In this document: positions 55,010 to 63,985 of the stretch, piece by piece | How the letters are laid out: each line of letters begins with the position of its first letter | How positions within the stretch are numbered: the stretch's first letter is position 1 | NCBI GenBank assembly: GCA_026414565.1 | Contig: JAOAIT010000064.1 | Coordinates: 1 to 64,000 of the forward strand | Direction of reading: 5' to 3' | Length of the DNA stretch: 64,000 nucleotides | Source: Verrucomicrobiia bacterium | Lineage (GTDB): Bacteria > Verrucomicrobiota > Verrucomicrobiia > Limisphaerales > Fontisphaeraceae | Notes under the pieces: generated by a model | Databases searched by the model: none | Told to the model about the DNA's origin: nothing | Seen by the model: only the letters and a program-made list of their open reading frames with translations | Program-made: the position numbers and the translations under genes

Positions 55010-56191
55010 ATGACGGCATCGGCCCAGGCTGGCGCGGCCAGTGGTGTGCCACCTCTCACCTCCGGTCAGCGGATCGAGGTGGAGGTGGAGGATCTCGCCT
55101 TTGGGGGGGAAGGCGTGGCGCGCTGTCAGGATTTCGTGGTGTTCATCCCGTTCGTCATTCCCGGAGAGCGGGTGCGGGTGGAGGTGGTGGAGGTGAAAAA
55201 GAACTTCGCGCGCGCCCGTTTGCTCGAGGTGATGGCGCCTTCGCCTGCACGGGTGGCGCCTCCGTGTCCTTACTTTGGAGATTGCGGTGGCTGCCAGTAT
55301 CAACACATCCAATACGCGCGGCAGTTGGAGCTGAAACACAAGCAGGTGATGGATTTGCTGGAGCGGATTGGGGGGGTGACCCGTGCGCAGGTGGAGCCGG
55401 TGGCTGCGTGTCCGCAGCCTTACGGTTATCGGAACCGGATCATGGTGCGCAGCCAGTGGAACAAACAGGCGCAACGGCTGGTGCTGGGGTATCTGGGGGC
55501 GGACAACCGGCGGGTGGTGGACGTGGAGCAGTGTCTGATCGCAGATCCACGTTTGAATGAGCAATTGCTGGAGGCCCGCCGCCATCCGCCGCCGCGAGGG
55601 GGGCTGAAAGTGGTGCTGCGGCTGGAGCCGGAAGGCTGGGAGGTGCCGCCGGACAGTTTCTTTCAAACCAATTTTCATGCCCTGCCGCTGCTGGTGGAGG
55701 CGGTGCGGCGGTGTTTGCAGGAGGGGGGCGCAGAGTATCTGGTGGATGCCTATTGCGGGGTGGGCTTTTTTGCGCTGTCGTGTGCGGACCTGGTCCAACA
55801 TTTTCTGGGGGTGGAGGTGGATGTGGCGGCGGTGCGTGCCGCGCGGCGCAACGCCCGGCAACGGGACATCCGGAATGGTGAATTTTTCGCGGCGCGGACG
55901 GAGGACTTGTTGCCTGATATTCTCCTGCGTTACGCGCCGGAGCGGACGGCGGTGGTGCTGGATCCGCCGCGCACGGGGTGTCCGGCGCCCAGTTTGGAGC
56001 TCTTGCGCCGGCAGCGGGTGCGGCAGATTATCTACATCTCGTGCCATCCGGCTGCGCTGGCGCGGGATTTGAACATCCTGTGTGCCGGGGGTGTCTATGA
56101 GTTGGTGCGGGTGCGGCCGGTGGATATGTTTCCTCAAACCCAACACGTGGAATGTGTGGCCGATTTGCGCTGGCGCGGCGGGGGCGGGTGA
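55010..56191 (+). CDS. rlmD: RNA (uracil-5-)-methyltransferase of the RlmD/TrmA family
   Basis: 393 residues. A TRAM domain (VEVEDLAFGGEGVARCQDFVVF) starts the protein; the iron-sulfur cysteines are in CPYFGDCGGCQYQH plus a later Cys (VEQC). The methyltransferase part has the SAM motif DAYCGVGFFAL, the DPPRTG motif and the nucleophilic Cys in IYISCHPA. It adds a methyl group to uracil in 23S rRNA or tRNA using S-adenosylmethionine. The choice of RlmD (23S position 1939) over a tRNA target is uncertain, since relatives share all motifs. The DUF2723-TPR gene follows after 51 bases. Confidence 0.92.
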   Translation: MTASAQAGAASGVPPLTSGQRIEVEVEDLAFGGEGVARCQDFVVFIPFVIPGERVRVEVVEVKKNFARARLLEVMAPSPARVAPPCPYFGDCGGCQYQHIQYARQLELKHKQVMDLLERIGGVTRAQVEPVAACPQPYGYRNRIMVRSQWNKQAQRLVLGYLGADNRRVVDVEQCLIADPRLNEQLLEARRHPPPRGGLKVVLRLEPEGWEVPPDSFFQTNFHALPLLVEAVRRCLQEGGAEYLVDAYCGVGFFALSCADLVQHFLGVEVDVAAVRAARRNARQRDIRNGEFFAARTEDLLPDILLRYAPERTAVVLDPPRTGCPAPSLELLRRQRVRQIIYISCHPAALARDLNILCAGGVYELVRVRPVDMFPQTQHVECVADLRWRGGGG

Positions 56192-56242
56192 TGGTTTTTG
56201 GTTTTGCCTTTTGCTTCAACATGATTTCAACTGGGGCGGCAC

Positions 56243-59089
56243 ATGACTACTGATACCGAACAATGGGCGCCTTTGCCGGGGGCGTTTGCGCGGCGGGTTC
56301 TACCCTGGCTGGCGCTGGCAGGGGGGCTGGCGCTTTATTTGGTGACGTTGAATCCATGGGTCACGCTGGAAAGTTTGCCGCAGTGGGCGCGGGTAGCCGG
56401 GTGGGTATGGCAGCCGCCGGTGACCGAGCCGTTGACGTATGTGGTGTATTATCCGCTGCGGTGGCTGCCGCCGCACTGGCAGCCGCTGGCGTTGAACCTG
56501 GTGGCAGCGGTGTGTGCGGGCCTGACGCTGGCCCTGCTGGCGCGTTCAGTGGCCCTGTTGCCGCAGGATCGCACCAAGGATCAGCGGGTGCGCGAGGACG
56601 GGGATTTTGGCCTGCTCACCATACGGCTGAACTGGATTCCGCCGTTGCTGGCGGTGGGGGTCTGCGCATTGCAGGAGGATTTCTGGAAACATGCCATTTC
56701 CGGCACGGGCGAGATGTTCAACCTGCTGTTGTTCGCTTATGTGATCCGCTGTCTGCTGGAGTATCGGGTGAGTGAGCGGGATTCTTGGCTCATCCGCATG
56801 GCTTTTGTGTATGGCCTGGCCACCACGAACAACTGGGCCATGATCGGCTTTTTCCCGCTGGCGGTCATTGCGGTGGTGGCGTTGAAACGGATGGACCTGT
56901 TTTACAGCGGCCTGTTTCTCAAGTTGTTAGGGGCGGGGGTGGCTGGGCTGTTGTTGTATCTGTTATTTCCGTTTTTATCGCTGAAGTATGACCATGAAAA
57001 TGTGAGTTTCTGGCTTGTCCTCAAGGCCAACCTGCTGGTGCAGAAACAGGGCTTGTTTTTCTATGGCTATCGGATGCCATTCCTCATTCTGGCGGTGTCC
57101 TGCGCCTTGTTGCCGCTGGTGTTGGTGAGCATCCGGTGGCCGGCGTCCTTTGGGGACGTCAATCCTGTGAGCCAGATGCTGGTGCAATTCCTTTTCCGCG
57201 TGGTGCATGTGGGCTTCTTTGTTGTGGGACTGGTGATGCTGTGGCGGCCGCCGTTTTTGGAGACGCAAATTCAGGCCGCGGGCTTGTCTTTTCTTTCCCT
57301 GCACTACCTGGGCGCTTTATGTCTGGGATACTTTGCCGGGTATCTGCTGCTGGTGTTTGGGGTGGCGCCGGCCAAGGCCTGGCGGGCGCCCGGCCCCCTG
57401 ATGAAAGGGGTCAATTACGTGGTGGCGGGGGCGGTGTGTTTGTGCGTGGTGGCGGCGCCGGTGGCGTTGGTGCTCAAGAACTGGCCGCGAATTCAGGCGC
57501 TTAATTCACCGTGGCTGGCGCGGTTTGCCGAGCGGCTGCTACAGAGCATTCCCGAGGAGCAGGCGGTGTTGTTGAGTGATCATCCGGCCCATATATGGCT
57601 GGTGGCGGCATGGCAGACGCGGCAGCAGCAGCCGCTCAAACATGTGGTCTTGCACAGCCAGTCCCTGACTTCGCGGCTGTATCATGAAGCCCTGGTCCAA
57701 CGGTATCCTGATTTCTGGCCGCCCCTGCCGAAGCTAAAGGATGGACGGCCCATGCCGGAGCCGCTGCCGCCGCTGTTTATTCTGCAGCGGCTGTCTGAGG
57801 CGCAAAGCAAGCGGCCGCTTTATTACCTGCATCCCAGTTTTGGTTACTACTTTGAGTTGTTCCACGCCTACCCGAGCGGGCTGGCGCTGGCCCTGAAACG
57901 GGCCGGAGCGCGGGATTACCAGTTTCCGCAGATTACCAACGCCGATTTGAACTGGAATGCGCTGTTCTGGACGCGCGTGGCGCCGGATTTGCAGCAGTTG
58001 GCGGTGCAGGCGAAAGTGCCGGTGAACGATGTGGGGTTTGTGGCGCGGTCGTTCGGGCAGGATTTGAATCAATGGGGTGTGGCCTTGCAACGGCAGGGAA
58101 GGCTGCCCGAGGCGGCAGCGGCCTTTCAACAGGTGTTGACCCTGAACAGCAATCATTTGGGGGCCCAAATCAACCTGGCGTTCAACCAACAACTGCGGGG
58201 GGTGCCGGTGGATTCCAACATGGTGGCCAGGGCGGGGCGGTTGCTGGGGCAGTTTAACAATTACGAGGTGGTGTTGAGTTTGTTCCATCCGTTTGATGAT
58301 CCGGGTTACGCGGCGGTGCTGGGGCGGTTGTTCAGTCAAAATGGTCTCAACCGGCAGGCCTTACAATTTTTCTACCGGGCCTGGCCTTACCGTACCAATG
58401 ATTTGGAGCTGGAATATTGGATTGCCCAGACACATTTGCAGGCGGGGCATTATGACGAGGTTCTGGCCATGGCGGAACAGGCACGTCGGCGCGGCGGGCC
58501 GGGCTGGGACAACCTGACCAACCGCATGGAGTGGGTGCGCCTGCAGGCGCTGGCCTATTATGGCCAGACCAATGCGGCCGCAGCGGAGCAGGTTCTGCAG
58601 GGGGCGCTGACGGCGGCGCCCAATCAACCGCTGCCGCTGGCGGTGGCCACGCATGTGTATCTGGCGCGGGGGTTGGTGACCAATGCGCTGGTCTTGCTCG
58701 AGCGCCATCTGCGATTGGAGCCGGACAATCCCATGGTGCTGCTCAACCAGGGGGTGGTGTTGATGCAAATGCAACGCTACACCGAGGCGCTGGCGCCATT
58801 GACGAAGGTGCTGGAAAAAGATCCCAAGCAAACTTCCGCGCGCCTGAACCGGGCCATTGCCCAGTTGCAATCCAATCAACTGGAGGGGGCGCGGCGCGAT
58901 TACGAGGTGCTGCGGCAGTCCCATCCCCATTACTTCGCCGTCTATTACGGCCTGGGCGAAATTGCCTGGCGGCAGGGGCAGAAGAAGGCGGCCATCGAAC
59001 ATTACGAAAATTACCTGAAACATGCTCCCAAGGGGATTCAGGAGCGGCAGATGATCGAAGAGCGGTTGAGGCAGCTCAAAGGAAAGTGA
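56243..59089 (+). CDS. Membrane protein: DUF2723-type glycosyltransferase-like domain fused to TPR repeats
   Basis: 948 residues. The N-terminal half (to about 420) has ten or so membrane helices, with DUF2723 features: LYLVTLNPWVTLESLPQW, an early loop with Glu, QEDFWKHAISGTGEMF and GLATTNNWAMIGFF. DUF2723 proteins resemble O-mannosyltransferase (PMT/GT-C) enzymes. A soluble middle part follows (LLSDHPAHIWLVAAWQ), and about residues 600-940 are TPR repeats (NQWGVALQRQGRLPEAAAAF, LNQGVVLMQMQRYTEALAPL, AIAQLQSNQLEGARRDYEV). A glycosyltransferase gene begins 6 bases after it, so it is likely part of a cell-surface glycan or protein-glycosylation cassette. Donor and acceptor are unknown. Confidence 0.82.
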   Translation: MTTDTEQWAPLPGAFARRVLPWLALAGGLALYLVTLNPWVTLESLPQWARVAGWVWQPPVTEPLTYVVYYPLRWLPPHWQPLALNLVAAVCAGLTLALLARSVALLPQDRTKDQRVREDGDFGLLTIRLNWIPPLLAVGVCALQEDFWKHAISGTGEMFNLLLFAYVIRCLLEYRVSERDSWLIRMAFVYGLATTNNWAMIGFFPLAVIAVVALKRMDLFYSGLFLKLLGAGVAGLLLYLLFPFLSLKYDHENVSFWLVLKANLLVQKQGLFFYGYRMPFLILAVSCALLPLVLVSIRWPASFGDVNPVSQMLVQFLFRVVHVGFFVVGLVMLWRPPFLETQIQAAGLSFLSLHYLGALCLGYFAGYLLLVFGVAPAKAWRAPGPLMKGVNYVVAGAVCLCVVAAPVALVLKNWPRIQALNSPWLARFAERLLQSIPEEQAVLLSDHPAHIWLVAAWQTRQQQPLKHVVLHSQSLTSRLYHEALVQRYPDFWPPLPKLKDGRPMPEPLPPLFILQRLSEAQSKRPLYYLHPSFGYYFELFHAYPSGLALALKRAGARDYQFPQITNADLNWNALFWTRVAPDLQQLAVQAKVPVNDVGFVARSFGQDLNQWGVALQRQGRLPEAAAAFQQVLTLNSNHLGAQINLAFNQQLRGVPVDSNMVARAGRLLGQFNNYEVVLSLFHPFDDPGYAAVLGRLFSQNGLNRQALQFFYRAWPYRTNDLELEYWIAQTHLQAGHYDEVLAMAEQARRRGGPGWDNLTNRMEWVRLQALAYYGQTNAAAAEQVLQGALTAAPNQPLPLAVATHVYLARGLVTNALVLLERHLRLEPDNPMVLLNQGVVLMQMQRYTEALAPLTKVLEKDPKQTSARLNRAIAQLQSNQLEGARRDYEVLRQSHPHYFAVYYGLGEIAWRQGQKKAAIEHYENYLKHAPKGIQERQMIEERLRQLKGK

Positions 59090-59095
59090 CGCGGT

Positions 59096-60256
59096 GTGCG
59101 CGTCGTCCATGTCATTACGCGCTTGATTGTGGGCGGGGCGCAGGAGAACACCCTTGCCAGCGTCCTGGGTTTGCGCGAGCGGGCGGGGGTCGAGGTGAAG
59201 TTGATTTCAGGCCCCACTTCTGGCCCGGAAGGCTCGCTGGAAGAGGAGGCGCGGCAGGCGCCCGGTTTGCTGGAAATTTTGCCCTGGCTGGTGCGGCCGG
59301 TGCATCCATGGAAGGATCTGAGGGCGTGGCAGGCCCTTACCCGCCGATTTCGCCAGCTACAGCCCGATTTGGTGCATACCCACAGCGGCAAGGCCGGCGT
59401 GCTGGGGCGGCTGGCCGCCCGGAGAGCCGGGGTGCCGCTCATCGTGCACACCCTCCATGGGCCTTCCTTTGGCCCGTTTCAAGGGGGGGCGGCCAATTTG
59501 ATTTTCCGTCAGGCGGAGCGCGTGGCAGGGCGATGCACCACGCACTTCGTTGCCGTGGCGGACAGTTTGATCCGGCAATATTTGGCTGCGGGCATTGGCC
59601 GGCCGGAACAATACACCCGCATATATAGCGGGTTTGATCTGCGGCCCTATTTGGCAGCTCGCAACGATTGGGAATGGCGCCGCCGGTGGGGTATCCAGCC
59701 GGATGAGGTGGTGGTGGGTAAAATCGCCCGGCTTTTCAAGCACAAGGGGCATGAGGATTTGATTCGGGCCGCGCCCAGGCTGGTGCGTCAGTGGCCGCGC
59801 ATGAAATTTGTGCTGGTGGGAGATGGTGCCTGGCGGGGCCGCTGGCAGGCCGAGGTGGCGCGTTTGGGGTTGCAGCAGCATTTCCTCTTTGCCGGGCTGG
59901 TGCCGCCGGCGGAGGTGCCGCGGTGGGTGGGGATCATGGACATCGTGGTGCATCTCTCCCGCCGGGAGGGGTTGCCGCGCGCCCTGCCGCAGGCGTTGGC
60001 GGCGGGCCGGCCGGTGGTGGCGTACGACTGTGACGGGGCTGCGGAAGTTTGCCGGGAGGGGGAGACTGGTTTTTTGCTGCCGGTCGGGGCTGATATTGCG
60101 CCGGCCGTGCTGGCTTTGGCGCGCGATCCGGCTATGCGGCGGCGATTGGGGGAGGCCGGGCGGGAATGGGTGCGGCGGGAATTTGATGTGCATCTGATGG
60201 TGGAACGCATTTGGGAGTTGTATCAGCGGTTGCACTCTGCCCGGCAACCGGCATAA
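59096..60256 (+). CDS. Glycosyltransferase family 4-type enzyme
   Basis: 386 residues from a GTG at 59096 with a GGAAAG site 9 bases before. The GT-B fold is clear: an N-terminal domain starting VVHVITRLIVGGAQENTL, the middle HTLHGPSFGPF and IYSGFDLRPY, then VVGKIARLFKHKGHEDLIRAAP and the donor site SRREGLPRALPQALAAGRPVVAYDCDGAAEV with its E-x7-E-like pattern. It transfers a sugar from a nucleotide donor, probably at the inner membrane face. It starts 6 bases after the DUF2723-TPR gene and ends 9 bases before the WecA-like gene, so the three form one operon. Confidence 0.92.
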   Translation: MRVVHVITRLIVGGAQENTLASVLGLRERAGVEVKLISGPTSGPEGSLEEEARQAPGLLEILPWLVRPVHPWKDLRAWQALTRRFRQLQPDLVHTHSGKAGVLGRLAARRAGVPLIVHTLHGPSFGPFQGGAANLIFRQAERVAGRCTTHFVAVADSLIRQYLAAGIGRPEQYTRIYSGFDLRPYLAARNDWEWRRRWGIQPDEVVVGKIARLFKHKGHEDLIRAAPRLVRQWPRMKFVLVGDGAWRGRWQAEVARLGLQQHFLFAGLVPPAEVPRWVGIMDIVVHLSRREGLPRALPQALAAGRPVVAYDCDGAAEVCREGETGFLLPVGADIAPAVLALARDPAMRRRLGEAGREWVRREFDVHLMVERIWELYQRLHSARQPA

Positions 60257-60265
60257 TTTCGGCTC

Positions 60266-61249
60266 ATGTCATCCTTGCCGGCCTATGTTTATGCCGCCGC
60301 TTTTCTGGGGGCCTTCCTGGGGGCGGGGTTGAGTCTGCCGTGGTGGCGGCGCTGGTGCCGGCAGGCCGGAGTGGTGGATGAACCCGGGGAGCGCAAAATC
60401 CATGTGCAGGCGGTGCCGCTGGCCGGGGGGCTGGCCGTGTTCACCGGGCTGTTGGTGCCGATTTTAGGCGGTGTGGCGGCTGCCTGGGCAGGTCTGTTGC
60501 CGGAGCCGGTGGCGGAGAAAGTGCGTTATGGGTTTGGCCAGCGTTGGATTCCGCTGCTAATCATCGTGGGGGGAGCCCTGGCCATGGGCGGGCTGGGCTG
60601 GCTGGACGATGTGTATGAGCTGCGCCCGGGGCAGAAGTTCGCCGGGCAGTGTGTACTCGCGGTGCTGGCCGCCTGTCTGGGGGAGCGAATCACCTTGTTT
60701 ATTCCCTATGGGCTGGTGCAGGTGTTGTTGACGACGTTGTGGCTGGTGGCCGTGACCAACGCCTTTAATCTGAGCGACAACATGAATGGATTATGCGCGG
60801 GGCTGGCGGCACTGGCCGCGGTATTCTTTGCTCTGCAAGGTTTGTGGCACGGCTATTATCTGGTGGCCTTGTTGGCGCTTTCGGTGGCTGGAGCGACGCT
60901 GGGTTTTCTGCCGTTCAACTATCCCAGAGCAACGGTTTTTTTGGGCGACAGCGGCAGTCATGCGCTGGGCTTTTTGATGGCCAGTCTGGCCATTGTGCCC
61001 CATTACTATTCTCCGGAGCATTCCCACCGGCTGGCGGTGTTGTCACCGCTGCTGGTGCTGGCTGTACCGCTGGTGGACATGGCGTTTGTAGTGGTCACGC
61101 GGATGGCGCGGGGGCAGCCTTTCTACCGGGGGGACAACCGGCATTTATCCCATCGTCTGGCGGAAAAGACCGGCAGCCCGGCGCTGGCGGTGGCGATTTT
61201 ATGGGGGGCGGGACTGCTGGGGGGCCTGGCCGCGTTAAGTCTGTGGTGA
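60266..61249 (+). CDS. WecA/MraY-type polyprenyl-phosphate sugar-1-phosphate transferase
   Basis: 327 residues with about ten membrane helices. PNPT-family motifs: GWLDDVYELRPGQKF (the Asp pair), NAFNLSDNMNGLCAG, FLGDSGSHALGF and GDNRHLSHRL (the HxxH loop). The second motif is usually NxxNxxDGxDGL; here the final acidic residue is Asn (DNMNGL), a deviation discussed separately. The enzyme links a sugar-1-phosphate to undecaprenyl phosphate and so starts a surface polymer. It closes the DUF2723-GT operon and is convergent with rnc. Confidence 0.88.
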   Translation: MSSLPAYVYAAAFLGAFLGAGLSLPWWRRWCRQAGVVDEPGERKIHVQAVPLAGGLAVFTGLLVPILGGVAAAWAGLLPEPVAEKVRYGFGQRWIPLLIIVGGALAMGGLGWLDDVYELRPGQKFAGQCVLAVLAACLGERITLFIPYGLVQVLLTTLWLVAVTNAFNLSDNMNGLCAGLAALAAVFFALQGLWHGYYLVALLALSVAGATLGFLPFNYPRATVFLGDSGSHALGFLMASLAIVPHYYSPEHSHRLAVLSPLLVLAVPLVDMAFVVVTRMARGQPFYRGDNRHLSHRLAEKTGSPALAVAILWGAGLLGGLAALSLW

Positions 61250-61261
61250 GGGCCGGCCGGG

Positions 61262-61963
61262 TCAGCCGGTGTGCGGCTTCTGCAGTTTTTCCAAGGCGGC
61301 GCGGGCGGCGCTGCTTTCCGCGGCCTTCTTGCTTTTGCCGGTGCCGCGGCCCAGTTCCTGGCCGGCGTGGAAAACGGCGCACTCAAACACCCGGTCATGA
61401 TCGGGGCCGGTGACGGAGCGCAGCTCATAACGCGGCGGCTCGTTGGAGTGCACTTGCAGGAGCTCCTGCAATTCGCCCTTGGGATTTTCAATCAAGGGCG
61501 CGGTGCTTTGTTGGGCCAGCCGCGCCGCAAAATGATGCAACACCACGCGGCGCGCGGATTCAAATCCGCCGTCGAGAAACACCGCCCCGATGAGGGCCTC
61601 GAAAGCGTCTGCCAGGGTGGAGCCGCGCTCGCGGCCGCCGCTTTTCTCCTCGCCGCGGCTCAACACCAGATGTTTGCCCACGGCCAGTCGCCGGCTGATT
61701 TCCGCCAGGGAGCGCCGATTGACCAACTGGGCGCGGGCCTTGGTCAGCCCGCCCTCGCCCATGTCGGGGAAGCGGGCAAAAAGCTCGGAAGTCAACACGA
61801 GCTCCAGCACGCTGTCCCCCAGAAATTCCAGGCGCTGGTTGTGCTCGAGGGGGCGCTGGTTTTCATGGGCAACTGACGGATGCGTCAGAGCGGTCTGCAA
61901 CAAGTAGGGATTGCGGAAATGATATCCCAGGCGCTGCTCCAGTTCTGTCAGGGGCGAAGACAT
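61262..61963 (-). CDS. rnc: Ribonuclease III
   Basis: 233 residues. The endonuclease domain has the signature NQRLEFLGDSVLEL with catalytic Glu and Asp, and DAFEALIGAVFLDGG with the second acidic pair. The C-terminal double-stranded-RNA-binding domain runs from about 160 (NPKGELQELLQ, then GRGTGKSKKAAESSAARAALEKL). It cuts double-stranded RNA, including rRNA precursors, in the cytoplasm. The upstream zinc-ribbon gene ends 7 bases before its start, so the two are probably co-transcribed. Convergent with the WecA-like gene, with 12 bases between the stops. Confidence 0.96.
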   Translation of the reverse strand: MSSPLTELEQRLGYHFRNPYLLQTALTHPSVAHENQRPLEHNQRLEFLGDSVLELVLTSELFARFPDMGEGGLTKARAQLVNRRSLAEISRRLAVGKHLVLSRGEEKSGGRERGSTLADAFEALIGAVFLDGGFESARRVVLHHFAARLAQQSTAPLIENPKGELQELLQVHSNEPPRYELRSVTGPDHDRVFECAVFHAGQELGRGTGKSKKAAESSAARAALEKLQKPHTG

Positions 61964-61970
61964 GCGGCCA

Positions 61971-62624
61971 TCAAGGGGACGGCGGAGCGGGTGACGCCGG
62001 GGCGGCCTTCATTGTGCTCGGAGTGGGGGAATCAGGGACGGACGCCGCCGGACCGCTCGCCTGCTCGGCGCTGTGGCCGGGGGAGGGGGACGTATTTTCA
62101 GCCGTCGGGGCGGAGGGCAGACCGTGCTCCAGTAGATGGAAAACCTCACGCTGCACCTGTTCCAACTGGGTTAATTGCAGACAGGGGTCCAAAATGGTGA
62201 ACGTATCCCCCGACTGGGTGTGTTCGTAAATGAACCAGCGCTGGCCGTCGCGCTGGTAGGTTTCCTTCACCTTTAAGAGGCGCTTGCGCTCCAACATGGC
62301 GGAGAGGATGTACGCCGCTGCGGTATATTGCGGCTGATTCAGTGCCGCCAGTTTGCGCAGGAGAGTCTCGGCGGTTTCCTTTTGGATTGGCTCCGGGGGG
62401 GCGGCGGGCGGGGCTTCATAAACACCCAGCCAATGGGAGACAAAACCTTTGCGGTCCTTGGCGCCCTGACTGTACTGGGTTTCCCAGCAATTGGCACAAA
62501 CATCCAGGCGCACGAATTCCCGTTTTTCGTCAAACAGGAGCGTGTGATAGCTTTCTTGATCCGCAAAGGGCCGTGCGCAGGACTGACAGACCCGCGAGCG
62601 CGATTGTATGTTCCACTCGTTCAT
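61971..62624 (-). CDS. Zinc-ribbon-like protein of unknown function upstream of rnc
   Basis: 217 residues from the ATG at 62624 (an in-frame TTG lies 21 bases earlier). Two cysteine pairs, VCQSC near residue 12 and VCANC near 42, likely bind one zinc ion. A helical and then beta-rich middle (TAAAYILSAMLERKRLLKVKE, GQRWFIYEHTQSGDTFTIL) follows, and the last 50 residues are low-complexity Pro/Ser/Ala. It lies 7 bases before rnc, so an RNA-related role is possible but unproven. I know similar proteins from Verrucomicrobiota and Planctomycetota without assigned function. Confidence 0.78.
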   Translation of the reverse strand: MNEWNIQSRSRVCQSCARPFADQESYHTLLFDEKREFVRLDVCANCWETQYSQGAKDRKGFVSHWLGVYEAPPAAPPEPIQKETAETLLRKLAALNQPQYTAAAYILSAMLERKRLLKVKETYQRDGQRWFIYEHTQSGDTFTILDPCLQLTQLEQVQREVFHLLEHGLPSAPTAENTSPSPGHSAEQASGPAASVPDSPTPSTMKAAPASPAPPSP

Positions 62625-62683
62625 CCCACAGTACTTGCGGGGCAAATTATCCGCAGGAGAAGGATAAAGCGCAACAAAGAGTT

Positions 62684-63382
62684 TTAATGGCGATGAGGGT
62701 CAGGACGGGGCTGGGAGCGGCTCATCTGCCGCCACCACCGCCACCAGCGCCAGGCGTCACGCACCGGGTGAAACTTGCTGGTTTCGTTGCCGTAAATGGT
62801 GCGGACGGGCACGGAGAGGATGCGAAAACCGGCTGCCCCAAACTTGAGCAGCATTTCCGCCTCGATTTCATAACCCGTGGCCTGCAAACCGGCCGCCTGC
62901 CAGGCCGCCACCCGGACCAGGCGAAAGCCGCACTGGGCATCGGGAATGTCCGTGCCCACATGCCGCGAGACCTGCCGGCTGACCCATCGGTTGGCCCAGC
63001 GGCGAAGCCACGGCATGGCAGCGCAATCGCTCATGCGGTTGCCCACAATGAGATCGGCCTTACCGGCAGCCTGCAGAAAGGTGGGGATGTCCGCCGGATC
63101 ATGCTGGCCGTCGCCATCCATGAGCAAAGCCCAGGCAAATCCTTGGGCGTCGGCCCAGGTCACTCCATCGCGCAAGGCGGCGCCTTTGCCTTGCCGGTGT
63201 TCGTGGCGCAATATATTGGCGCCGGCGGAACGGGCTGCGGCCGCGGTGTTGTCGGTGGAGCCGTCATCCACCACCAGCACGGCGGGGAGGCGGGAGAGAA
63301 TGCCTTGAACGACACTGGCAATGGTGCGTTCCTCGTTCAAACACGGCACCACCGCCACGGCACCTGCACCGGGGTTTGCCAT
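62684..63382 (-). CDS. Family 2 glycosyltransferase (dolichyl-phosphate-mannose synthase-like)
   Basis: 232 residues with a GT-A fold. Motifs: VVPCLNEERTIASVV, VLVVDDGSTDNTAAAA and the metal site LMDGDGQHDPADI, then GFRLVRVAAW and YEIEAEMLLKFGAAG. There is no C-terminal membrane helix, so it resembles the short DPM1/DpmA-type enzymes that make a polyprenyl-phosphate sugar at the membrane face. The C-terminus is basic (WRWWRWWRQMSRSQPRP). It starts 18 bases after the secreted protein's stop, in the same direction, and 59 bases before the zinc-ribbon gene. Confidence 0.9.
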   Translation of the reverse strand: MANPGAGAVAVVPCLNEERTIASVVQGILSRLPAVLVVDDGSTDNTAAAARSAGANILRHEHRQGKGAALRDGVTWADAQGFAWALLMDGDGQHDPADIPTFLQAAGKADLIVGNRMSDCAAMPWLRRWANRWVSRQVSRHVGTDIPDAQCGFRLVRVAAWQAAGLQATGYEIEAEMLLKFGAAGFRILSVPVRTIYGNETSKFHPVRDAWRWWRWWRQMSRSQPRPDPHRH

Positions 63383-63400
63383 GGGGGCAGGGTGGGTGGG

Positions 63401-63985
63401 CTAATCCACCTTTTCGGGTTTGATGTCCAGGTGGACGACCTTGCCATCCTCGGCGGCTACAAAAATCTGACCGATGTCGGCCTCCTTGTTGGGCTGACGA
63501 ATCTTCTGCGCCCACAACCGAATTTTCCAGACGGGCGCGCCTTCATACTCCTCCAACTTCATTTGGGAGGCGGTGATTTTGAGGTTTTCGAGGATTTTTT
63601 CCTTCAGCGCGATTTTCAGCGCCTTGTCGGAATCAGTCTTCAACTGCTTGGGATTGAGCTGATTATCCTTGTCAGCCGCCGCTTCAATGAGGCGGAAGGG
63701 GCGTTTCACCGAGGCTACTTTGTCCCCCACAAACTTGACCTCCACCGATTTCATGGTGGCAAACTGGTCATAATACACCACATACCAGACATTGGGGGTG
63801 ACGCTGCCCACGGATTTTTCGGAGCGGATCTGGACGATTTTATCCTTGGCGTGTTCGCCGATGTGTTTGTTGCCCTCTTTGGCCAGCTCGAAGGCGGTTT
63901 TGTCCGCCGCGGCGAGAGGGCCTGCCCCCAGACCGGCAAGAAGCAGCATCATCACCATGACCCCACCTAACAAGGATGTCTTCAT
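63401..63985 (-). CDS. Small secreted protein of unknown function
   Basis: 194 residues with a signal peptide (to about residue 26, GPLAAAD). The mature part has a beta strand and helix alternation (VTPNVWYVVYYDQFATMKSVEVKFVGDK, DSDKALKIALKEKILENLKIT, VWKIRLWAQKI) and ends in DGKVVHLDIKP. This resembles PepSY-like small periplasmic folds, which are often metal or inhibitor domains, but I cannot assign a family. Lys-rich. It is close to the right edge of the window but complete: an ATG at 63985 and a stop at 63401. Confidence 0.75.
   Translation of the reverse strand: MKTSLLGGVMVMMLLLAGLGAGPLAAADKTAFELAKEGNKHIGEHAKDKIVQIRSEKSVGSVTPNVWYVVYYDQFATMKSVEVKFVGDKVASVKRPFRLIEAAADKDNQLNPKQLKTDSDKALKIALKEKILENLKITASQMKLEEYEGAPVWKIRLWAQKIRQPNKEADIGQIFVAAEDGKVVHLDIKPEKVD

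Noticed and set aside
54203-56146. Minus-strand open frame of 647 codons
   Set aside because: It is antisense to the end of the tricorn-like protease and the RNA methyltransferase, both with clear motifs; the antisense protein is low-complexity and His/Pro/Arg-rich.
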